Of a stretch of DNA of 64,000 nucleotides, positions 23,197 to 35,828 are shown piece by piece; within the stretch, counting starts at the first letter, position 1; each line of letters begins with the position of its first letter. Where the stretch lies: assembly GCF_002999335.1 (NCBI RefSeq), contig NW_020312076.1:47025-111024 (forward strand). Direction: 5' to 3'. A program made the translations under genes and the position numbers. Below the pieces are notes generated by a model. It made no database searches, was not told the origin of the DNA, and saw only the letters and a list, made by a program, of their open reading frames with translations. The DNA is from Cyclospora cayetanensis. Lineage: Eukaryota > Apicomplexa > Conoidasida > Eucoccidiorida > Eimeriidae.

Positions 23197-26100
23197 TTGT
23201 CAATTAAATCCTCTTTCTTCACCCTAGAGCACACGCCGGCGTACAGTCTGCCTAGCCACCATACAGGAGTACACGGACTGGCAGCAGCTGTTGCATTTGC
23301 TGCCGCTGCAACTGTAGTCGCTTCCGTTGGTCAATGCCCCAGAGATGATTGCCTCCGTTTGTAGGCACCTTTCTGCATCCGCCGTTTTTCAGACCTTGAA
23401 ATTCAATATGCAGTTGTAATCCCCGACGCATTTAATATGGACTCGTTGGCTCATAATCTAGCTGCCTAGCTAAGCTGCGTGCGTGTAGCCTAGTGTCCAA
23501 AGACTCTCAATCTCAGTCACGTGTGTGGAGATGAAAAGCCCTGAGCCTCTTCTTCCCACTTACTCGCAAAACCGTAAGACCTGAGGGGGTTACTCACTGC
23601 CGGTAGCAGGTATAGAAGATGGGTGCTCTACAAGGCTAAAGATCCCCTAACGTAGTCCTCCTTTCCGAAGTGAAGACTTCAACTGGGTACACGCATACAC
23701 TCTGGGTGTGTGCATATAAATTATTCTGTATAAAAATCTGTACTGCATTTGCGTAGCGAAACTGTTGCTGCCTCTTCGGCTCAGCAGCAGCTACGCCTAG
23801 GGCGCTGACGCTCAATGATTTGATGATGTGAGTGCGTCTGAAAGGAGACAGCACTCGGGCTCTGCTTAGTTGGAGCAGCTGAGTACTGCTGCTCGAAAGG
23901 TGAATAACGAGACTCTGAATCAGGCGTCCAATTGTACTGAGTCTGCGAACAAGGGTTGACAGATATGTCGGATAGGGTGCAAATTAATTACGGGGCTCGC
24001 TAAGCATATGAATCAATAATGTGACCATAAGAGGTAGCGCCCACACCGAGTGTAAGGAACTTGCACTTGTATCCGCGTTGTTTGCTAGATCTAAATAGGC
24101 GCACCTTTTACCTTAACACGCCTGTACGAAAGAGCATCGTGTGTTGGATTTCCTACCTGAAAAATATAAGGCAAAGACTCCTTGATGCTAGCGTACATAG
24201 AGGCTGCTACGAGTCTGTTGATGTGTTCTGTGTCAAGGGGCTCCTGGATAACCGCGGGGGCGCCATTTGCTGAAGTAAGATGGCCTTCTGTGGCAAAGGG
24301 GGTGCAGCCCTTGTCATAAGAATATGACCAAAACACTGGGCCTGTGCTGCTGCAACTAGCAGCTCCTGAGATAACAGCATCAAAAGCACCGCACAAGGAC
24401 ACTTCGTGGCTGTCAATATGCAGAGCAAAGCAAGGAATGCAGCTTGGCTTCAGTGGGAGAGGCCGCCAATTTGACTAACTGAATCAAAAACCATCTAAAT
24501 TGCGGAGTGTAAGCATGAGCTAGGAGACTTCGTACAACAGCGTCGGCTGCCGGTGGGGGAGTTGTTGGCGCCCTGCCATCACTTGTGTGGTTGACTGATG
24601 ACGCGGGAATACGCTGGTTAGAGGGACATTAACATGAGGAATGATTCATTATATACACGGAAACGAAGGAAGGACGCAGAAACAGGGTATTCAATAGAAA
24701 AGATCATGGTGTAAAACGGCTAGTCACACAACAGTCGGCAGAGCTCACCTGAGAACTGCGGCTGCATCGTAAGAAGAGTGACAAGGGCAGAAATAAGAAG
24801 AAAGGAAGTAATGCTCTGAGGGAAAAGCGCGGATTTGTGCGCAGTGAGTCGCTTCACTTGGGGCAGTCGCAGCCGCATCAAGCTCAACAACCACAGAGGC
24901 GATGCAGCCGCCACGCCCCAGTATTCAGTGGTGCATGACCGGGGCAGAAGCCGACGGGGGGAGTCGCTGCCGCACGCTTTTTCTTCACTAACCACGTGTA
25001 TAAAGAGCTGCGTTCTGATGTCTGGTGTCGCTTACCGTCTCACTTGAGGTGTTGTATAGGTGAGAATCCCAGCGGAACGAGCCAGGGCTGGCGAGGCATC
25101 GATTGACACCGAGAGAAAGCGCAGCTCTTGGTGGACCGCTGCCTCAGACCATCCCATTTGTTAGTTGCACCTGCTGGTTGCTTAGTTCATATTTATCAAG
25201 GTTCTCTCGTGCATCGGCGAGAGGTGGGTTCATCATGGCTTGTTCGTCATGGATGGACGTTTGTGTCATTCTCCCACAGCTGAGTTTCCGAATTGGCTGC
25301 GCCTCTGCACGTGTATAACTCCCCTGAATCTGCTAGTAATAGTCCATTTAGAGTCACGCGGCGCAAAATTAAAGTCTTCATCCAATGTGCTGCCCCATTG
25401 TTATTCTATACTTTACACTCTGTTTCATGCCGAGTCGTTTCTTTACTTTTCGTGCTGGTGGCTACAAATTATTTGCCAAGGCCCAAGAGCCAAAATCCCT
25501 TTCTCGTCGCTTGAACTAGATGATTGGTCCGTTGAATTCGTATTATGTTGTATGTTAAATCGCTGTTGTGCCCATGATATAACGAAAACCTCCCCGAAGA
25601 CTTGGACATCAATCGTTTATTCTCTCGGCCCGCGTAGCCCAAAATCCTCATCCATGAACTTCCTGTATACAGTCCCGCAATGTTCATTTCCTAGGACTCG
25701 TCCAGAACCGTCCATCAACTTGTGGGCATAATTGATCAGCAGCTTCTTCGTCAAGCCATCGTGCACATCTGGGGTCTCCATCGGGCTATTTCTTATTTTT
25801 CACAAGTTATCTCAGTTCCTGTGTGTATTTTGTTCAAATCATCCGGTCGCTAATAAGCCATTTATGTGGATTTGGTTCCTCCGTAAGATGGCCTACTGGA
25901 AGCGTACTTGCCCCGGGGTTTGTGCGGCTATCGCTTCTACTTTTTTCTTATGTTCCTCCTCCTTCCTATTACAAGTGCTTACGTTAGCTGTTCCTAGTAG
26001 CTTAACTAAGAAAACGAGTTGACCTCCCAACACAGACCTACGTTGCCTCATGGGTGGAATCATGACAGCGAATAAGATGCCGTATGTTTTGAATGCAGTG

Positions 26101-28620
26101 ACACCAAACAAGCAAAAGGTGCTAGCGGGTAAACCCATTGCTCTTTTGATTTAGGCAGACCACGGCTCTAAGAGTAACAACTGTCTGCCACGTTCAGGAT
26201 GAACATGTGATCTGCCAGACTTCCTAGATGCGAATACTCGCGGGCTGACTGCCCTAAAATCCAGAGAGAACTGCCAGCGCATCAGAGCTGCCAGCCTGCA
26301 GCCACACTGAATTCTATAGCTACTATCTGTACGCAAGCAATGTGGCAATCTCTGGGGGCAGAAACATTTTTCCGTATACTTTAATGTAGATCCCTATGAG
26401 GATGTGTGAAGGTTTTCAAGACAACTACGTGATCACTCTTAGTGACCCTATTCCAGTCACGAGTTTGTCGGCAAAAGAACGGCAGTAGTCAATAGTTCAC
26501 TCTCAGGTTGCTTAGAGGGGAGGCGAAGGTAAACGAAATTTGGCCCTCCCCGCACTCGAAGAGCCGATATGCGTTACTTCAATATGGGCTTCCTACTTGC
26601 ATACATTGCTACCTTTTTCATACACACGGATGTGACAATGTCCTGAGATGTGCAGATATTTTTCTCGAGTAAATCATTTTGCTTCCTAGTGCAAAAGTCC
26701 AAATACGCGGACCCTGCCGTCAACATAGGATAATAAACTTAGGTTATCACCTTATAGCATCCCCTTAGTACACAGATGCAACTGAAAGTAACGTTGGCGG
26801 GGAATTATTATGTCACAGGAATACGACCAGAGTCGTTCGAATGCAGGCGGAAGGAGGAAAGAGGGCAGTATCTGACGGACAGGATCGCCTGCATACTTTA
26901 TCGGCTGCCAAACAGGAGCGTACCGCCCTTTTGCATCACCCCGTCTGTGCTCCTTAATTCTACAGTGTGCAGTGAGCTAGCGCTTCCTCAGCCATGCGCA
27001 CACCTGAGTCTCGTGTTCCCACTTGCACGAGGCAGGACTTGACAACCTCCATACTAATGCTGCAAGCGCTATCCAACCAGTTCTGCCGCCGCACCTTCAA
27101 CGCAGAAGCTTAAATGAATATCCTGCGTTCACAGCCGACTTAATTATCCTCTGCGAACACACTACTTAAAATATAGAAGGGTAGAGCAAATTGCACAAGT
27201 GACTCCCCCCCGATTATTCTTTCTGCACCCCTACCCTCCGCCACTTATGGCCTGTTAGTACGCAAATTGGCCCCATCCGCTCCTAAGCTTGCAATTCCAT
27301 CAGACCCCGTGTTGAAACTAAATTGCAGGAGCCCCCTTCAAAGCCACTACTTGTCTACAGCATCCAAAAGTCATGCATCTTTGGGCTTAACAGGCGCATA
27401 TCAATTGATTCTCTCCTTTTTATCAGCTTCTCTGCAAATGCATCACGAAATGCTCGCCTTGCTAGGTTGTCTGCTCGTAGTTGCGCTTTTTTCAGACGTG
27501 TGAGATTCGGCCATTTTTTTGCGTATAGTGATCATTCCCAGAGTGCTGTCGCGAGTATATCCAAAGAGAATACCGGGGAAAAACCAACGCTCCGCTATTT
27601 GAACGTGAGCCTCTGTTAAAGAGCCATCCTACTAATGGGTGCATACATGCTCCGAGCAGCAGATCGGGGATCCATCGCAATCAAATACCAAAAAATGGAT
27701 TGGGCCGATCTATGAGAAGGCCACAGCGGCTGTCATCTACCCCACAACTAGGGAGTAGGCTTATTTCCCTGCCCATTGTGTGTACATGCACATTATGCAT
27801 GCGTGTGCAGAGACAGGTGGAGTGACGTACACACACTGATACGCATACGCATCGATATGCCTTAGGAACAAGGGCATATAAACGCGTATATACAATCCAC
27901 ACCCAGCCAAATGGAGATGCACCCAGGCATGTAGTACCTACGGTGATCCAGCACAGGATGCAAAGGCAGTGAACCCAGAAGCTCACTCAGAGGCCCCGCA
28001 TGCCTAGGTCTTACACACCGTGCAAACGACTTAGTACGTATGTACAGATAGACTCTAGCAGCGGCTTTGAAGGCCACGTAGAGATGTGCACAAAAGCCAT
28101 ACTCTTGCTGCTTCTTGCCGCCTGTCCGACCTGTATGAGAAATAAAGCTCTACATGTGCCTCCACCAAAGCCAACGTATACAAACCTACTTGCTGCAGTC
28201 ATATTATCAGGACCACATTCTTCAAGTGTGCTGGAAGATGCCCCATATGTGTCTACATCTCTAGCTTTTGCAGAAATGCTCACTCCTCCTGACCCAAGCA
28301 TCATGGGGCTGATGTTTATCGAGTTGACATTTTGTTTCACAATCCAGGCTTTCCTTGCAGTTCGCATCCGCTGCACTACTCGCGGCGGCTGCAACTCGTG
28401 GGTACATCTTCTTCTGTTGTTTGAACTACATTGTAAATGGGGATGTCCCGACTGCGATGCACAAGCAGATACAGCAGGAAGTTCCAGGACATGCTCAAAA
28501 AGGCCATGGGTTGTGAGGATGGTCCGCACGCTACTTGCGACCGCACACCCCTCATGAAAGCATCGGATACTGCTCAGCGTGCAGCTCTCTGCCGCATCTC
28601 CAGGATTTAAAGCAGTGCCT
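23197..28620. other. Gene-poor region
   Basis: No confident gene apart from the weak surface-antigen-like segment noted separately at 24174-24476. Open frames are short, low in motif content and unlinked by plausible splicing. There are almost no triplet repeats here, in contrast to 1-5 kb. Confidence 0.55.
24174..24476 (-). other. Possible exon of a coccidian surface antigen (SAG-like), weak
   Basis: The minus frame reads without a stop from about 24476 to a possible donor CAG/GTAGGA at 24174. It has several Cys (PSCIPCFALHI, SLCGAF, ASCSS, KGCTPF) and then PLDTEHINRLVAASMYASI. This resembles, loosely, the end of Eimeria SAG ectodomains, where a Cys-containing strand is followed by an acidic helix. 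A separate short minus frame ending near 24749 has a hydrophobic segment (SFLLISALVTLLTM) and a good donor, and could be a signal-peptide exon. No middle exons were found between them, so this may be a relic or a misreading. Confidence 0.25.
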
Positions 28621-30982
28621 TCAGGGTTGCAGGTACTTGGGAAGTATGCTCTTCTTAATGAAGCTGTCGGTGAGCCAATATTGCAAGCAGTTCATAAGCA
28701 GCGGGGTCGCGACCATCACCACGAACTAAAAGACATACAGTCACCACCAAAATCACACAATGCAGAAAGATAAGCACACGACTGTCCACATAAAGACGGA
28801 TGCCATGGACTAACAAACATGAAGTGACTGCACATGCATGGAGGAAAGCACGAGCCTCAATACCTTGACCTGCTTTCAGCGTCGTAGCATGAGGGCTGCA
28901 GAAAGAATCTACAGTGGCGTTGATGGCTACGAAAAAACAGACTGACGTGCCTCATAAGTGTGTGTCCCGCGGAATCCCATCGGTAAAGTACTAAACCAGT
29001 GCCACCAAAAGTGAACCCCACAATGAAAGACATGGGGAGGTAAGTTTAACAGCAATGACCTCCCTGCATTGCTCACCAGTTTGGCGTTTGGATTCGCATC
29101 CAAAGAAGCCCTGCACATGCATACTCATTGAAGCACACTCTAGAAAGCATGGCTTGCATGTCTGTACAGCCTCAAGTACGCAGGCAGCACCGCACAGCAG
29201 CCTGTTTTAGGTCAATGGCAGTAGTATGATAGCAAGGGACAAGGCATGAGCTGTTGCAAGGCCTGCAGTCCGAAGTTTACAGTAGGGTGTTGCCGATGAA
29301 GACTGCAGCAATGCACAGCCACAAGACTGTCACAGAGGGACTTTCTTGCAATTCAATCAAGCCATCAAATCATTTGTTGCAATCTTCCCTGCACCACTAT
29401 CTCCTCTTAGCTTGCAAAGTCTTTTGTTTCAGATTATGTCTGCTTCAAATCGCTTTCCTTTCTATAGTCCTTTCCTGCCACCCACCTACACCCCCCTCAT
29501 CCCCCATGCACGTGTGGCACTTGGACTCTAGCTCGTAGCCAGCTCACCAAGAGGGCCCTGGAATGCTATCATGAAGATGGAGGCACTGAGTTTCATGAGC
29601 AAGCAAAACGCCTGCCATGAAAGCGCTTGCGTAAAACACGATGACCACCGCGGGGGGTTCCCGTACTCTCCATAGTCCTGAAACGACATAGACCCGCCAA
29701 GGACAGCCGACATTTAGTGCAGGAATGCAATCAACTTCAGAATATGCATAGAAAACGTGTAGAAAACGCCAGCGCTGTGCGATTTTCCTCAAAGCATAGT
29801 TTCTCCTAGAGATACCCCAAGGAACGCGGTGGCTTACCAAGCAGGCGGCGCCCTTCAGGAAGCGGCGGGCAGCCCGAAGGAATACGTATTGAACGTAGAC
29901 GCCTGCAATCAAAGTGCGCAAACACCATGAACCCTAGATGGAAAAATTGAATGTGCATCTATGATTCCCCACAGACCCGTCTTGTGCAGTTCCCGATGCT
30001 GTTCAAGTTTTATGCATCGGGTGCAGTGTATTGAGGTTCTCGGGGATAGGCCGTTGCGAATCATCTGCTGCAACCGGAGTACGTAAGGGACAAGTTTAAG
30101 AGAAATCAGATTTACCTAGGGTGGTGTCCACTATGATGTTAATCCAGTACCAAACGCAAACATCCTGTTTAAACATTGCGGCCATCAGCCCCGCGCCACC
30201 CAAGTTTACTGTGCAAACGCACAGCACCAGAGCCTAAATCGTACAAGCGGCGGTGCACGTCTTCAGCCCACACGTTAGCGTACAAAAACGCGGGCACGAA
30301 GACCCCCGTACAGCCTTTAAAACAACCTGAAAGGCTTTAAGAACACTCACGCAAGTGGATGAAAAAACCGCCCGATGCCTGCTTCGCGCAATCGAAAATA
30401 AAAACCTTCCATGTCCTTCTGGGCCGCTCCTAAGAGACCGTAAAAAAGAGGGGTGAGGCGAAGAATTGGCGTTCACTCAGCAGAAACCAGATGGATCAGC
30501 AGAGATCAAGCCCCATGAACAGAGCTAAAATCTACGGACATGAAGACCGATGAAACTAGTCGATGGTCTGATCTTAGAACGTGGGATTTAGGAGAAACGC
30601 ACTCTCCAGCGCTTAGCTAGGAGCGAACCGAAGGACAATACACCCAGAAGACCCTGCAGCCACCACCTGAAACAGAACCACACACGGTATACCCTGGAGG
30701 CTCCTCACGCAGCGCACTCATACAGCAGTGGGGTCTGTACTGAATAGAGTTACGGCGCCTTGGGGCTGAAGAACGGGCAGATCAGGGCTTGCACAAAAAA
30801 TCGGTGCATGAGAGCTTCAGGTTCATAGCGAGTACTCCTCAGAAAGGGGAGTACTGCGTGCGTGGGGGTTCAGGGGGCTGCGGAGATTACCCAAAGGCGC
30901 CAAATTCGCCCAAAAGTTCGCAAGTGCCCTCGATCTGGATGAACACGGGAGGGCCAACATCATTCATTGAGGCATCTGTCAT
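28621..30982 (-). CDS. TMEM110/STIMATE-like multi-pass membrane protein
   Basis: In animals STIMATE (TMEM110) is an ER membrane protein at ER-plasma membrane contacts that helps activate STIM. Inferred exons (minus): 30982-30891, 30666-30603, 30429-30351, 30208-30116, 29902-29838, 29677-29548, 29123-29077 (acceptor weak), 28725-28621, in phase, 224 residues against 294 in human. Family landmarks in order: CELLGEFGAFG then WWLQGLLGVLSFGSLLAKRW; RRTWKVFIFDCAKQASGGFF; VWYWINIIVDTTLGVYVQY; DYGEYGNPPRW; a hydrophobic helix; NPNAKL; VVMVATPLLMNCLQYWLTDSF. Four to five membrane segments are apparent. The human Lys/Arg-rich cytosolic tail is missing, as the protein stops soon after the last helix at LPKYLQP. 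The start ATG at 30982 was chosen because it directly precedes the conserved region. Confidence 0.9.
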
Positions 30983-33832
30983 TGTCCACCCGTAGAAATA
31001 GCGTGCGAGTGTTCGAGCTTCGCTGGGAGGCGGTGGGTCAGAGGGAGTATAGTTGATCCTACACTGCTTTTTGCTTCTGTTATTCGGTAGAGGAAATCGA
31101 CGGATAACATGGATGAAGCGCCGAGTAGCACGCGCTGCTCTGCTCGAATATAGTTACCATCAGACAGTCAATGGGGACGAACGACGATACTGCGTTGATG
31201 GTTTTAAAAAAAGGCGCACGGTAACCCTCCGGCTAAACAAATGAGCATTGGCTTCAGGTTTATAGCTTTAGTTTCAGAAGCCTTTCAACCGGGTGTTTCT
31301 CGGCAGCAACAGGTTCGGCAGACTGTGGCTACGGGACCTTGCAATGGTTAGGAGATAAAGGTTAGCAGTTAGCCCATCAAGGCCCAGCACTTAAGCTCTC
31401 GTATAGGATTTCACGATAAAGTTATTCGAGACTGGAAGTGTGGAAATGGGGACTTAGCGGAAAGCCCGCTGCCTCTTCTCTTGTATGCTTTCTGCGTTTG
31501 CGACATGCATGCAGCCCTAAACAACACAGGCAGAGATTAGGGACAAAACTGCTAATCTCTGTGTAGTACATCGAAAATATAACAGCATAGTCATGGCACC
31601 GTTAAAGCTGCGAAGTCTTTGTTGCCGAAAAAGGTGGTGGTGAGGATGTATGTGCAGCTCCATAGACCCTTCACACTAATTTCCCTACTAATTGTAGTGT
31701 CATATGATTTATCCATTGAAACTCTGGGTCATCTCTGCCGTTTTGTCTGCTCCTGACCAACTAGTACATTGTGCTGTGGTCACCAAACGCGCAGTCTCAA
31801 GGTCAAGTCGAGTGAAGCATTAGTTGGACCTGCCAAAAGTCCTCTAAAACGGAGCGATATCTTTGCTAGTGCAGCCCTCATGAAGGGTTCATCGTATTTT
31901 GCGGCTTAGCAGTCACTCGCCGTTCAAAATGAAAATTCGACTTTTTACTTTGCTTAGTTACACTTCGGCACTTACTCCTAGTTATATTTGTCTAAGAATC
32001 AGCGATAAATTGATTACTTAGTACGGGCAGTGCGTAGGAAAAGCATCTTTTCCCCTTGTGCCAGAATCCTGAGTGATGAGAGCCGGGAGATGCGGTATTG
32101 CGCTGAAAGGCGTTATAATCGTGAATAAGCTCTTTGAGAAGCTTATGCATAGAGGTCCTCCTGTAGATTACCTAAATGAAGGTTCACGCTAAATGCCTCT
32201 CCAGGAGCGTTCCCCCGAGCTCCTGTCCCCTTAAATTCTCAATATTGCCGTGTATGGGCCTCCTCCTTAGCTTGAGGATCTAAACAGAGCTGACACTTGA
32301 TCCGGCATTGCTAACGTGAGGCGAATGAAAGGACAGAGGCATCATATTCGTCTTATTTCATCATCTGACACAGTTGCCTGAATAGAGATACTCTATTTCC
32401 GTAGTTCTTTCTTGTAGCCCCTAGAACCAACGGCTGTCCCTGCTTGCCGCCTTTAAGGTCAAAAACGAAGAAAGCACACACACCACAAACTGCCGAATAG
32501 GAAATATGGAAAGTACCCGGTGCAGATATGCTTGTTTTTTTCTTTCATCCGATAAACGCTGCTGCGAGCTCAAAAGCGGGCAGCTAGAGTTTGTGCATGA
32601 TAATGAAAAACAAATACGAAGAAGCTAGAGGAAGAAACGGCAGCAGGGGCGGGGAGAAGCTATGGTCAACGCGCTACTGGTGACCAAGGAACAAAAATTT
32701 GAGTGAGGCGTAACAATTTAGGAAGGTAATCGTGGTAGCGAGAGCTTCCGAGTTAAATCCGTTGACAGTCCAGCCTACATTCATTCGCATAACGGATTCT
32801 ACCTCACGCACTTTAATCGTGTGAACCTGCTGTGGCTCACTACGATGAAGCGTTTCTGGCATCCGAAATCGTTTGTCGAGGGTCCTTAGTCTAACAGAAA
32901 CTCGTGGGGGACACTTCTGTGGCTCCCGTGAAGGGTGTTTCCTCCTATGGATCAGTCTTCGCATACCGATTGTAATACTTATCGCCTCGATAATCCATCC
33001 AAAAACATGGTGCATCGATGTGCTTGCTTTGATGCATGCTCCCTAAATCAAACCACTCCACTAGGAGCTCTTGAGACCCCTCAGTATTATTTATAGACTT
33101 TTCACCAGTGTTTCGAGTACTTTGCTCGCACACTTGAACACATCTGCCTTTGACCGATATGTTTTTCTCACATGGATACGGCAATATTGGTGTAAACCCT
33201 TTTGATTACGGTCTGTTCCTCGAAGTTGACTGGTCACCTCCAGTTCCTGGTTTTCGGTGGCGAGGCGCCGGGACATGCTCGTTATGTCTGAGCACTAACC
33301 TAACAAACTTTAGTAAATCAATTGGGAAAAAACATTGCCTCTTTGAGTGCTTTGGAATACACGACCGGCATGGAGTTCTTGTCCGAAAAGGCAGTGTGTA
33401 CAAGTGTACTCGCGTGCACGGTCAGTCTGCCGCCTGCGCTCGTGCTTCTGGGTCGCCACTCCTCAGCATTTTTTTTTCACTTTTAGTGCCTCTTTCATTT
33501 TCATTTACACTAAGTTCTCTGCTTTTATTTTCTTTTGGCGGTCTGTCAGTGACTTCCTTTTGCTCTTAACGGCCCTTTCGCTGCGTGCCGTTTGCCACCT
33601 GTTACTGGTTTAGTGGGACGGAGTGCACGTTCGTCTTCTCTTTGCGGATCTGGCTACCTTATTTTCTCCATTTCGTATTCGAAACGTTGTTTTTAAAGCA
33701 TTACCAAGGCAACACATGCAGATCCATTGAGACATTAGTTGCCAAAGACCCCCTAAACACGGAGCCTTTCCAATACCGTGCAAGGACACCTCTCTTGCTG
33801 CCACACGAAAAAGAGCGAAGCGTTCCACGAAG
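30983..33832. other. Intergenic region, no gene recognised
   Basis: Contains only short open frames. One of 139 codons at 33150-33569 is hydrophobic and Phe/Ser-rich at its end, just upstream of the next gene, and probably reflects a pyrimidine-rich 5' flank rather than protein. Confidence 0.55.
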
Positions 33833-35049
33833 ATGGGATGCATCAACTGTAAGAAGCAGAGGGGCGTAAATGCCGCTGTTCGTACTCCCAGCTCTCATTC
33901 CTTGCCCTTTCAATATTTGCAGCAGCAAAAAGTCCACCCTGGTGTAGGTCCAGTGGCAGACCCCCCTTCCACAACAAAAGGCTCCCCCGGCACCGGTACA
34001 GGCAGCGAGACGCACCAAGGCGCTGAAGGGTCTGTGGAGTCCCTCATTGAGTCTCCGGCTACATTTGGCAGCGCCAGTCCTCCCGCTTGCGACGAAGTGG
34101 AAGAGAAGTGCTTCCCGCAGGAGCAGCGAACTGACGACTTCATTCACAGAGCCGAAGGCAGTGGGTGCACTGAAGACCCCACTGATGGTCTTACCTTGTG
34201 CAAATGGCCTGAAGGAATAGGGGAGCACGAAGAAAGGCGAACCTCTTCCTCCACGCCGCAACCAGACTGCGCAGGTGCACCTACCACGCGAACGCAGCAT
34301 CAGCGACCGAAAGTAACGGATGTTATCATACCCATGCGCAGCAACGACTACTATGGCTACCGTCACAGCAGCCGCGCCTCGCCACTCTCCCAAAGCAACC
34401 CAAAACAGAAACAGCTGCTGCAACGAGAGGGACGGAAGGACCTTTCCATAGAGACCTTAGCCTGCGTTCGCCGCGGCTTCGACGCTTGCGTCAACAGGGA
34501 TACAGAGGTGGCCGAAGCTGAACTGCAGTAAGAAGCTGCCACTGTGGCTCGTTTCCTCAATACTCTTGCTGCAGGCTTTTACTCGAAAGATTTGTGCAAA
34601 CGTTGTGGCAACGGTTTCACACTACAGTGCGTTTCTCGTGTTGCAGGAAGGCGGAGGGTCTACTTGCGGCTCTTCGCGTCAGCACTAACACCCCGGGTGC
34701 CATGCGTCGAGCCTCCCTTCCAGGAGGCTTTGTGTGGTCTGTCCGCAAGAGCGCCAGCAGCAGCCACTGCAGCAGCACCAAGAACAGCAACGGCCCGTGC
34801 GAGCCAATAGAGCTAGACATTGAGCGTCGCATCACCAGCCTCAGGAATAGTTTGAAAGATATTCAGACGGGATTTATCTCTGCTGATGCCCGGCGCACTC
34901 TCTACTCGCACACGCCCACTGTGCCCCTCTCTCCTGCAGCGGCAGCGGCTGCTGCAGCCGCTGCGGCTGCAGCAGCAGCCGCCGCTCAGAGACCGAACAA
35001 CGCCATTCCTGTGCCACATGCAAGCGCCAATAGGCAGTTGACTGCCTGA
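33833..35049 (+). CDS. Unrecognised protein with N-terminal acylation signal MGCINC and Ala tract
   Basis: I do not recognise the family. Two exons, 33833-34527 and 34647-35049, join in phase (CTG-CA/G) to give 365 residues. The N-terminus MGCINCKK has Gly2 for N-myristoylation and Cys3/Cys6 for palmitoylation, the pattern used by apicomplexan inner-membrane-complex and plasma-membrane proteins. Most of exon 1 is acidic, Ser/Thr/Pro-rich and probably disordered. Exon 2 contains the more conserved-looking stretch IELDIERRITSLRNSLKDIQ, predicted helical, then a run of about 17 Ala encoded by mixed GCN codons at about 34936-34987. No catalytic motif is visible. Membrane anchoring is an inference from the first six residues only. 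Confidence 0.75.
34936..34987 (+). repeat. Polyalanine-coding tract
   Basis: GCN-rich run within the second exon of the MGCINC protein, encoding about 17 consecutive Ala with mixed codons. The mixture of GCA, GCG, GCT and GCC suggests retention as protein rather than recent pure triplet slippage. Confidence 0.85.
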
Positions 35050-35828
35050 GAGATACACCAGCAGCTGTCCTTGTGAGTAGCAAGTTAGATTCATGGACCT
35101 TTTTGGCCTTTTTGTGCTTTGTTTTAGGTATTCTGGCTGTTCTAGGTGCAGTTTTACCACTTCACCAAAGCACCGAAGCACAGCAGTGACAGCAGCACCC
35201 GTAATTGCTAAAGTAGCTTTCCTTGGCTGTGGCTGCGGACGCGGCTGCAGCAGCGGACCTTATTTGCAAATGTCAATGCCACCTGACGAGGGTTTAGCAT
35301 TTAAAGCTGCTATAGTTTTCACCAGCTGCATTTACATCATTCTCATACCAGCATCTCAAATCCTGAACCCGCATGGAGGTGCTCCTGGGCCCTTCAGCCG
35401 CAGAAGCACGGCGAACTGGGTAGTTGGCTGCCTATTTTGTGATAGCTAGCTGGTTAGCACTTTTCCGAAGATCCGAGTGCGGGTGTACGTACAGTTACAT
35501 GGCTGTCTACTTAGGCTTTGCCGAGCACATCTATCATATGGTTAAGCTGGCTAGATGGGCAGAAGAAAAGAAATACAGTATATGACTCCCTGTGGGCGTC
35601 TGCAGAGTTAGGGCGCCACTACGCGCACCTTGGGCAGCTTGTCATGCCCAGGCAGACGCACAGCTGGCTAACTATGCAATGCAGTAACTAGAACCACAGT
35701 CGTTAGCCAGCAGTACATGTATCCAAGTAATCAGCTGCGCACCAATGCACAATGGCAACATCAATAAAGACACCCCAGCATCTGCTGCTGTGGCGCCAGG
35801 CCGATGAAATTCATTGCCACCAACAGCC
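35050..35828. other. Convergent intergenic region
   Basis: Lies between the 3' ends of the plus-strand MGCINC gene and the minus-strand inhibitor-2 gene. No further gene recognised; presumably both 3' UTRs. Confidence 0.6.

Noticed and set aside
28011..28529. 172-codon minus-strand open frame
   Set aside because: Lies just beyond the stop of the STIMATE-like gene; no membrane or catalytic motif and no conserved join.
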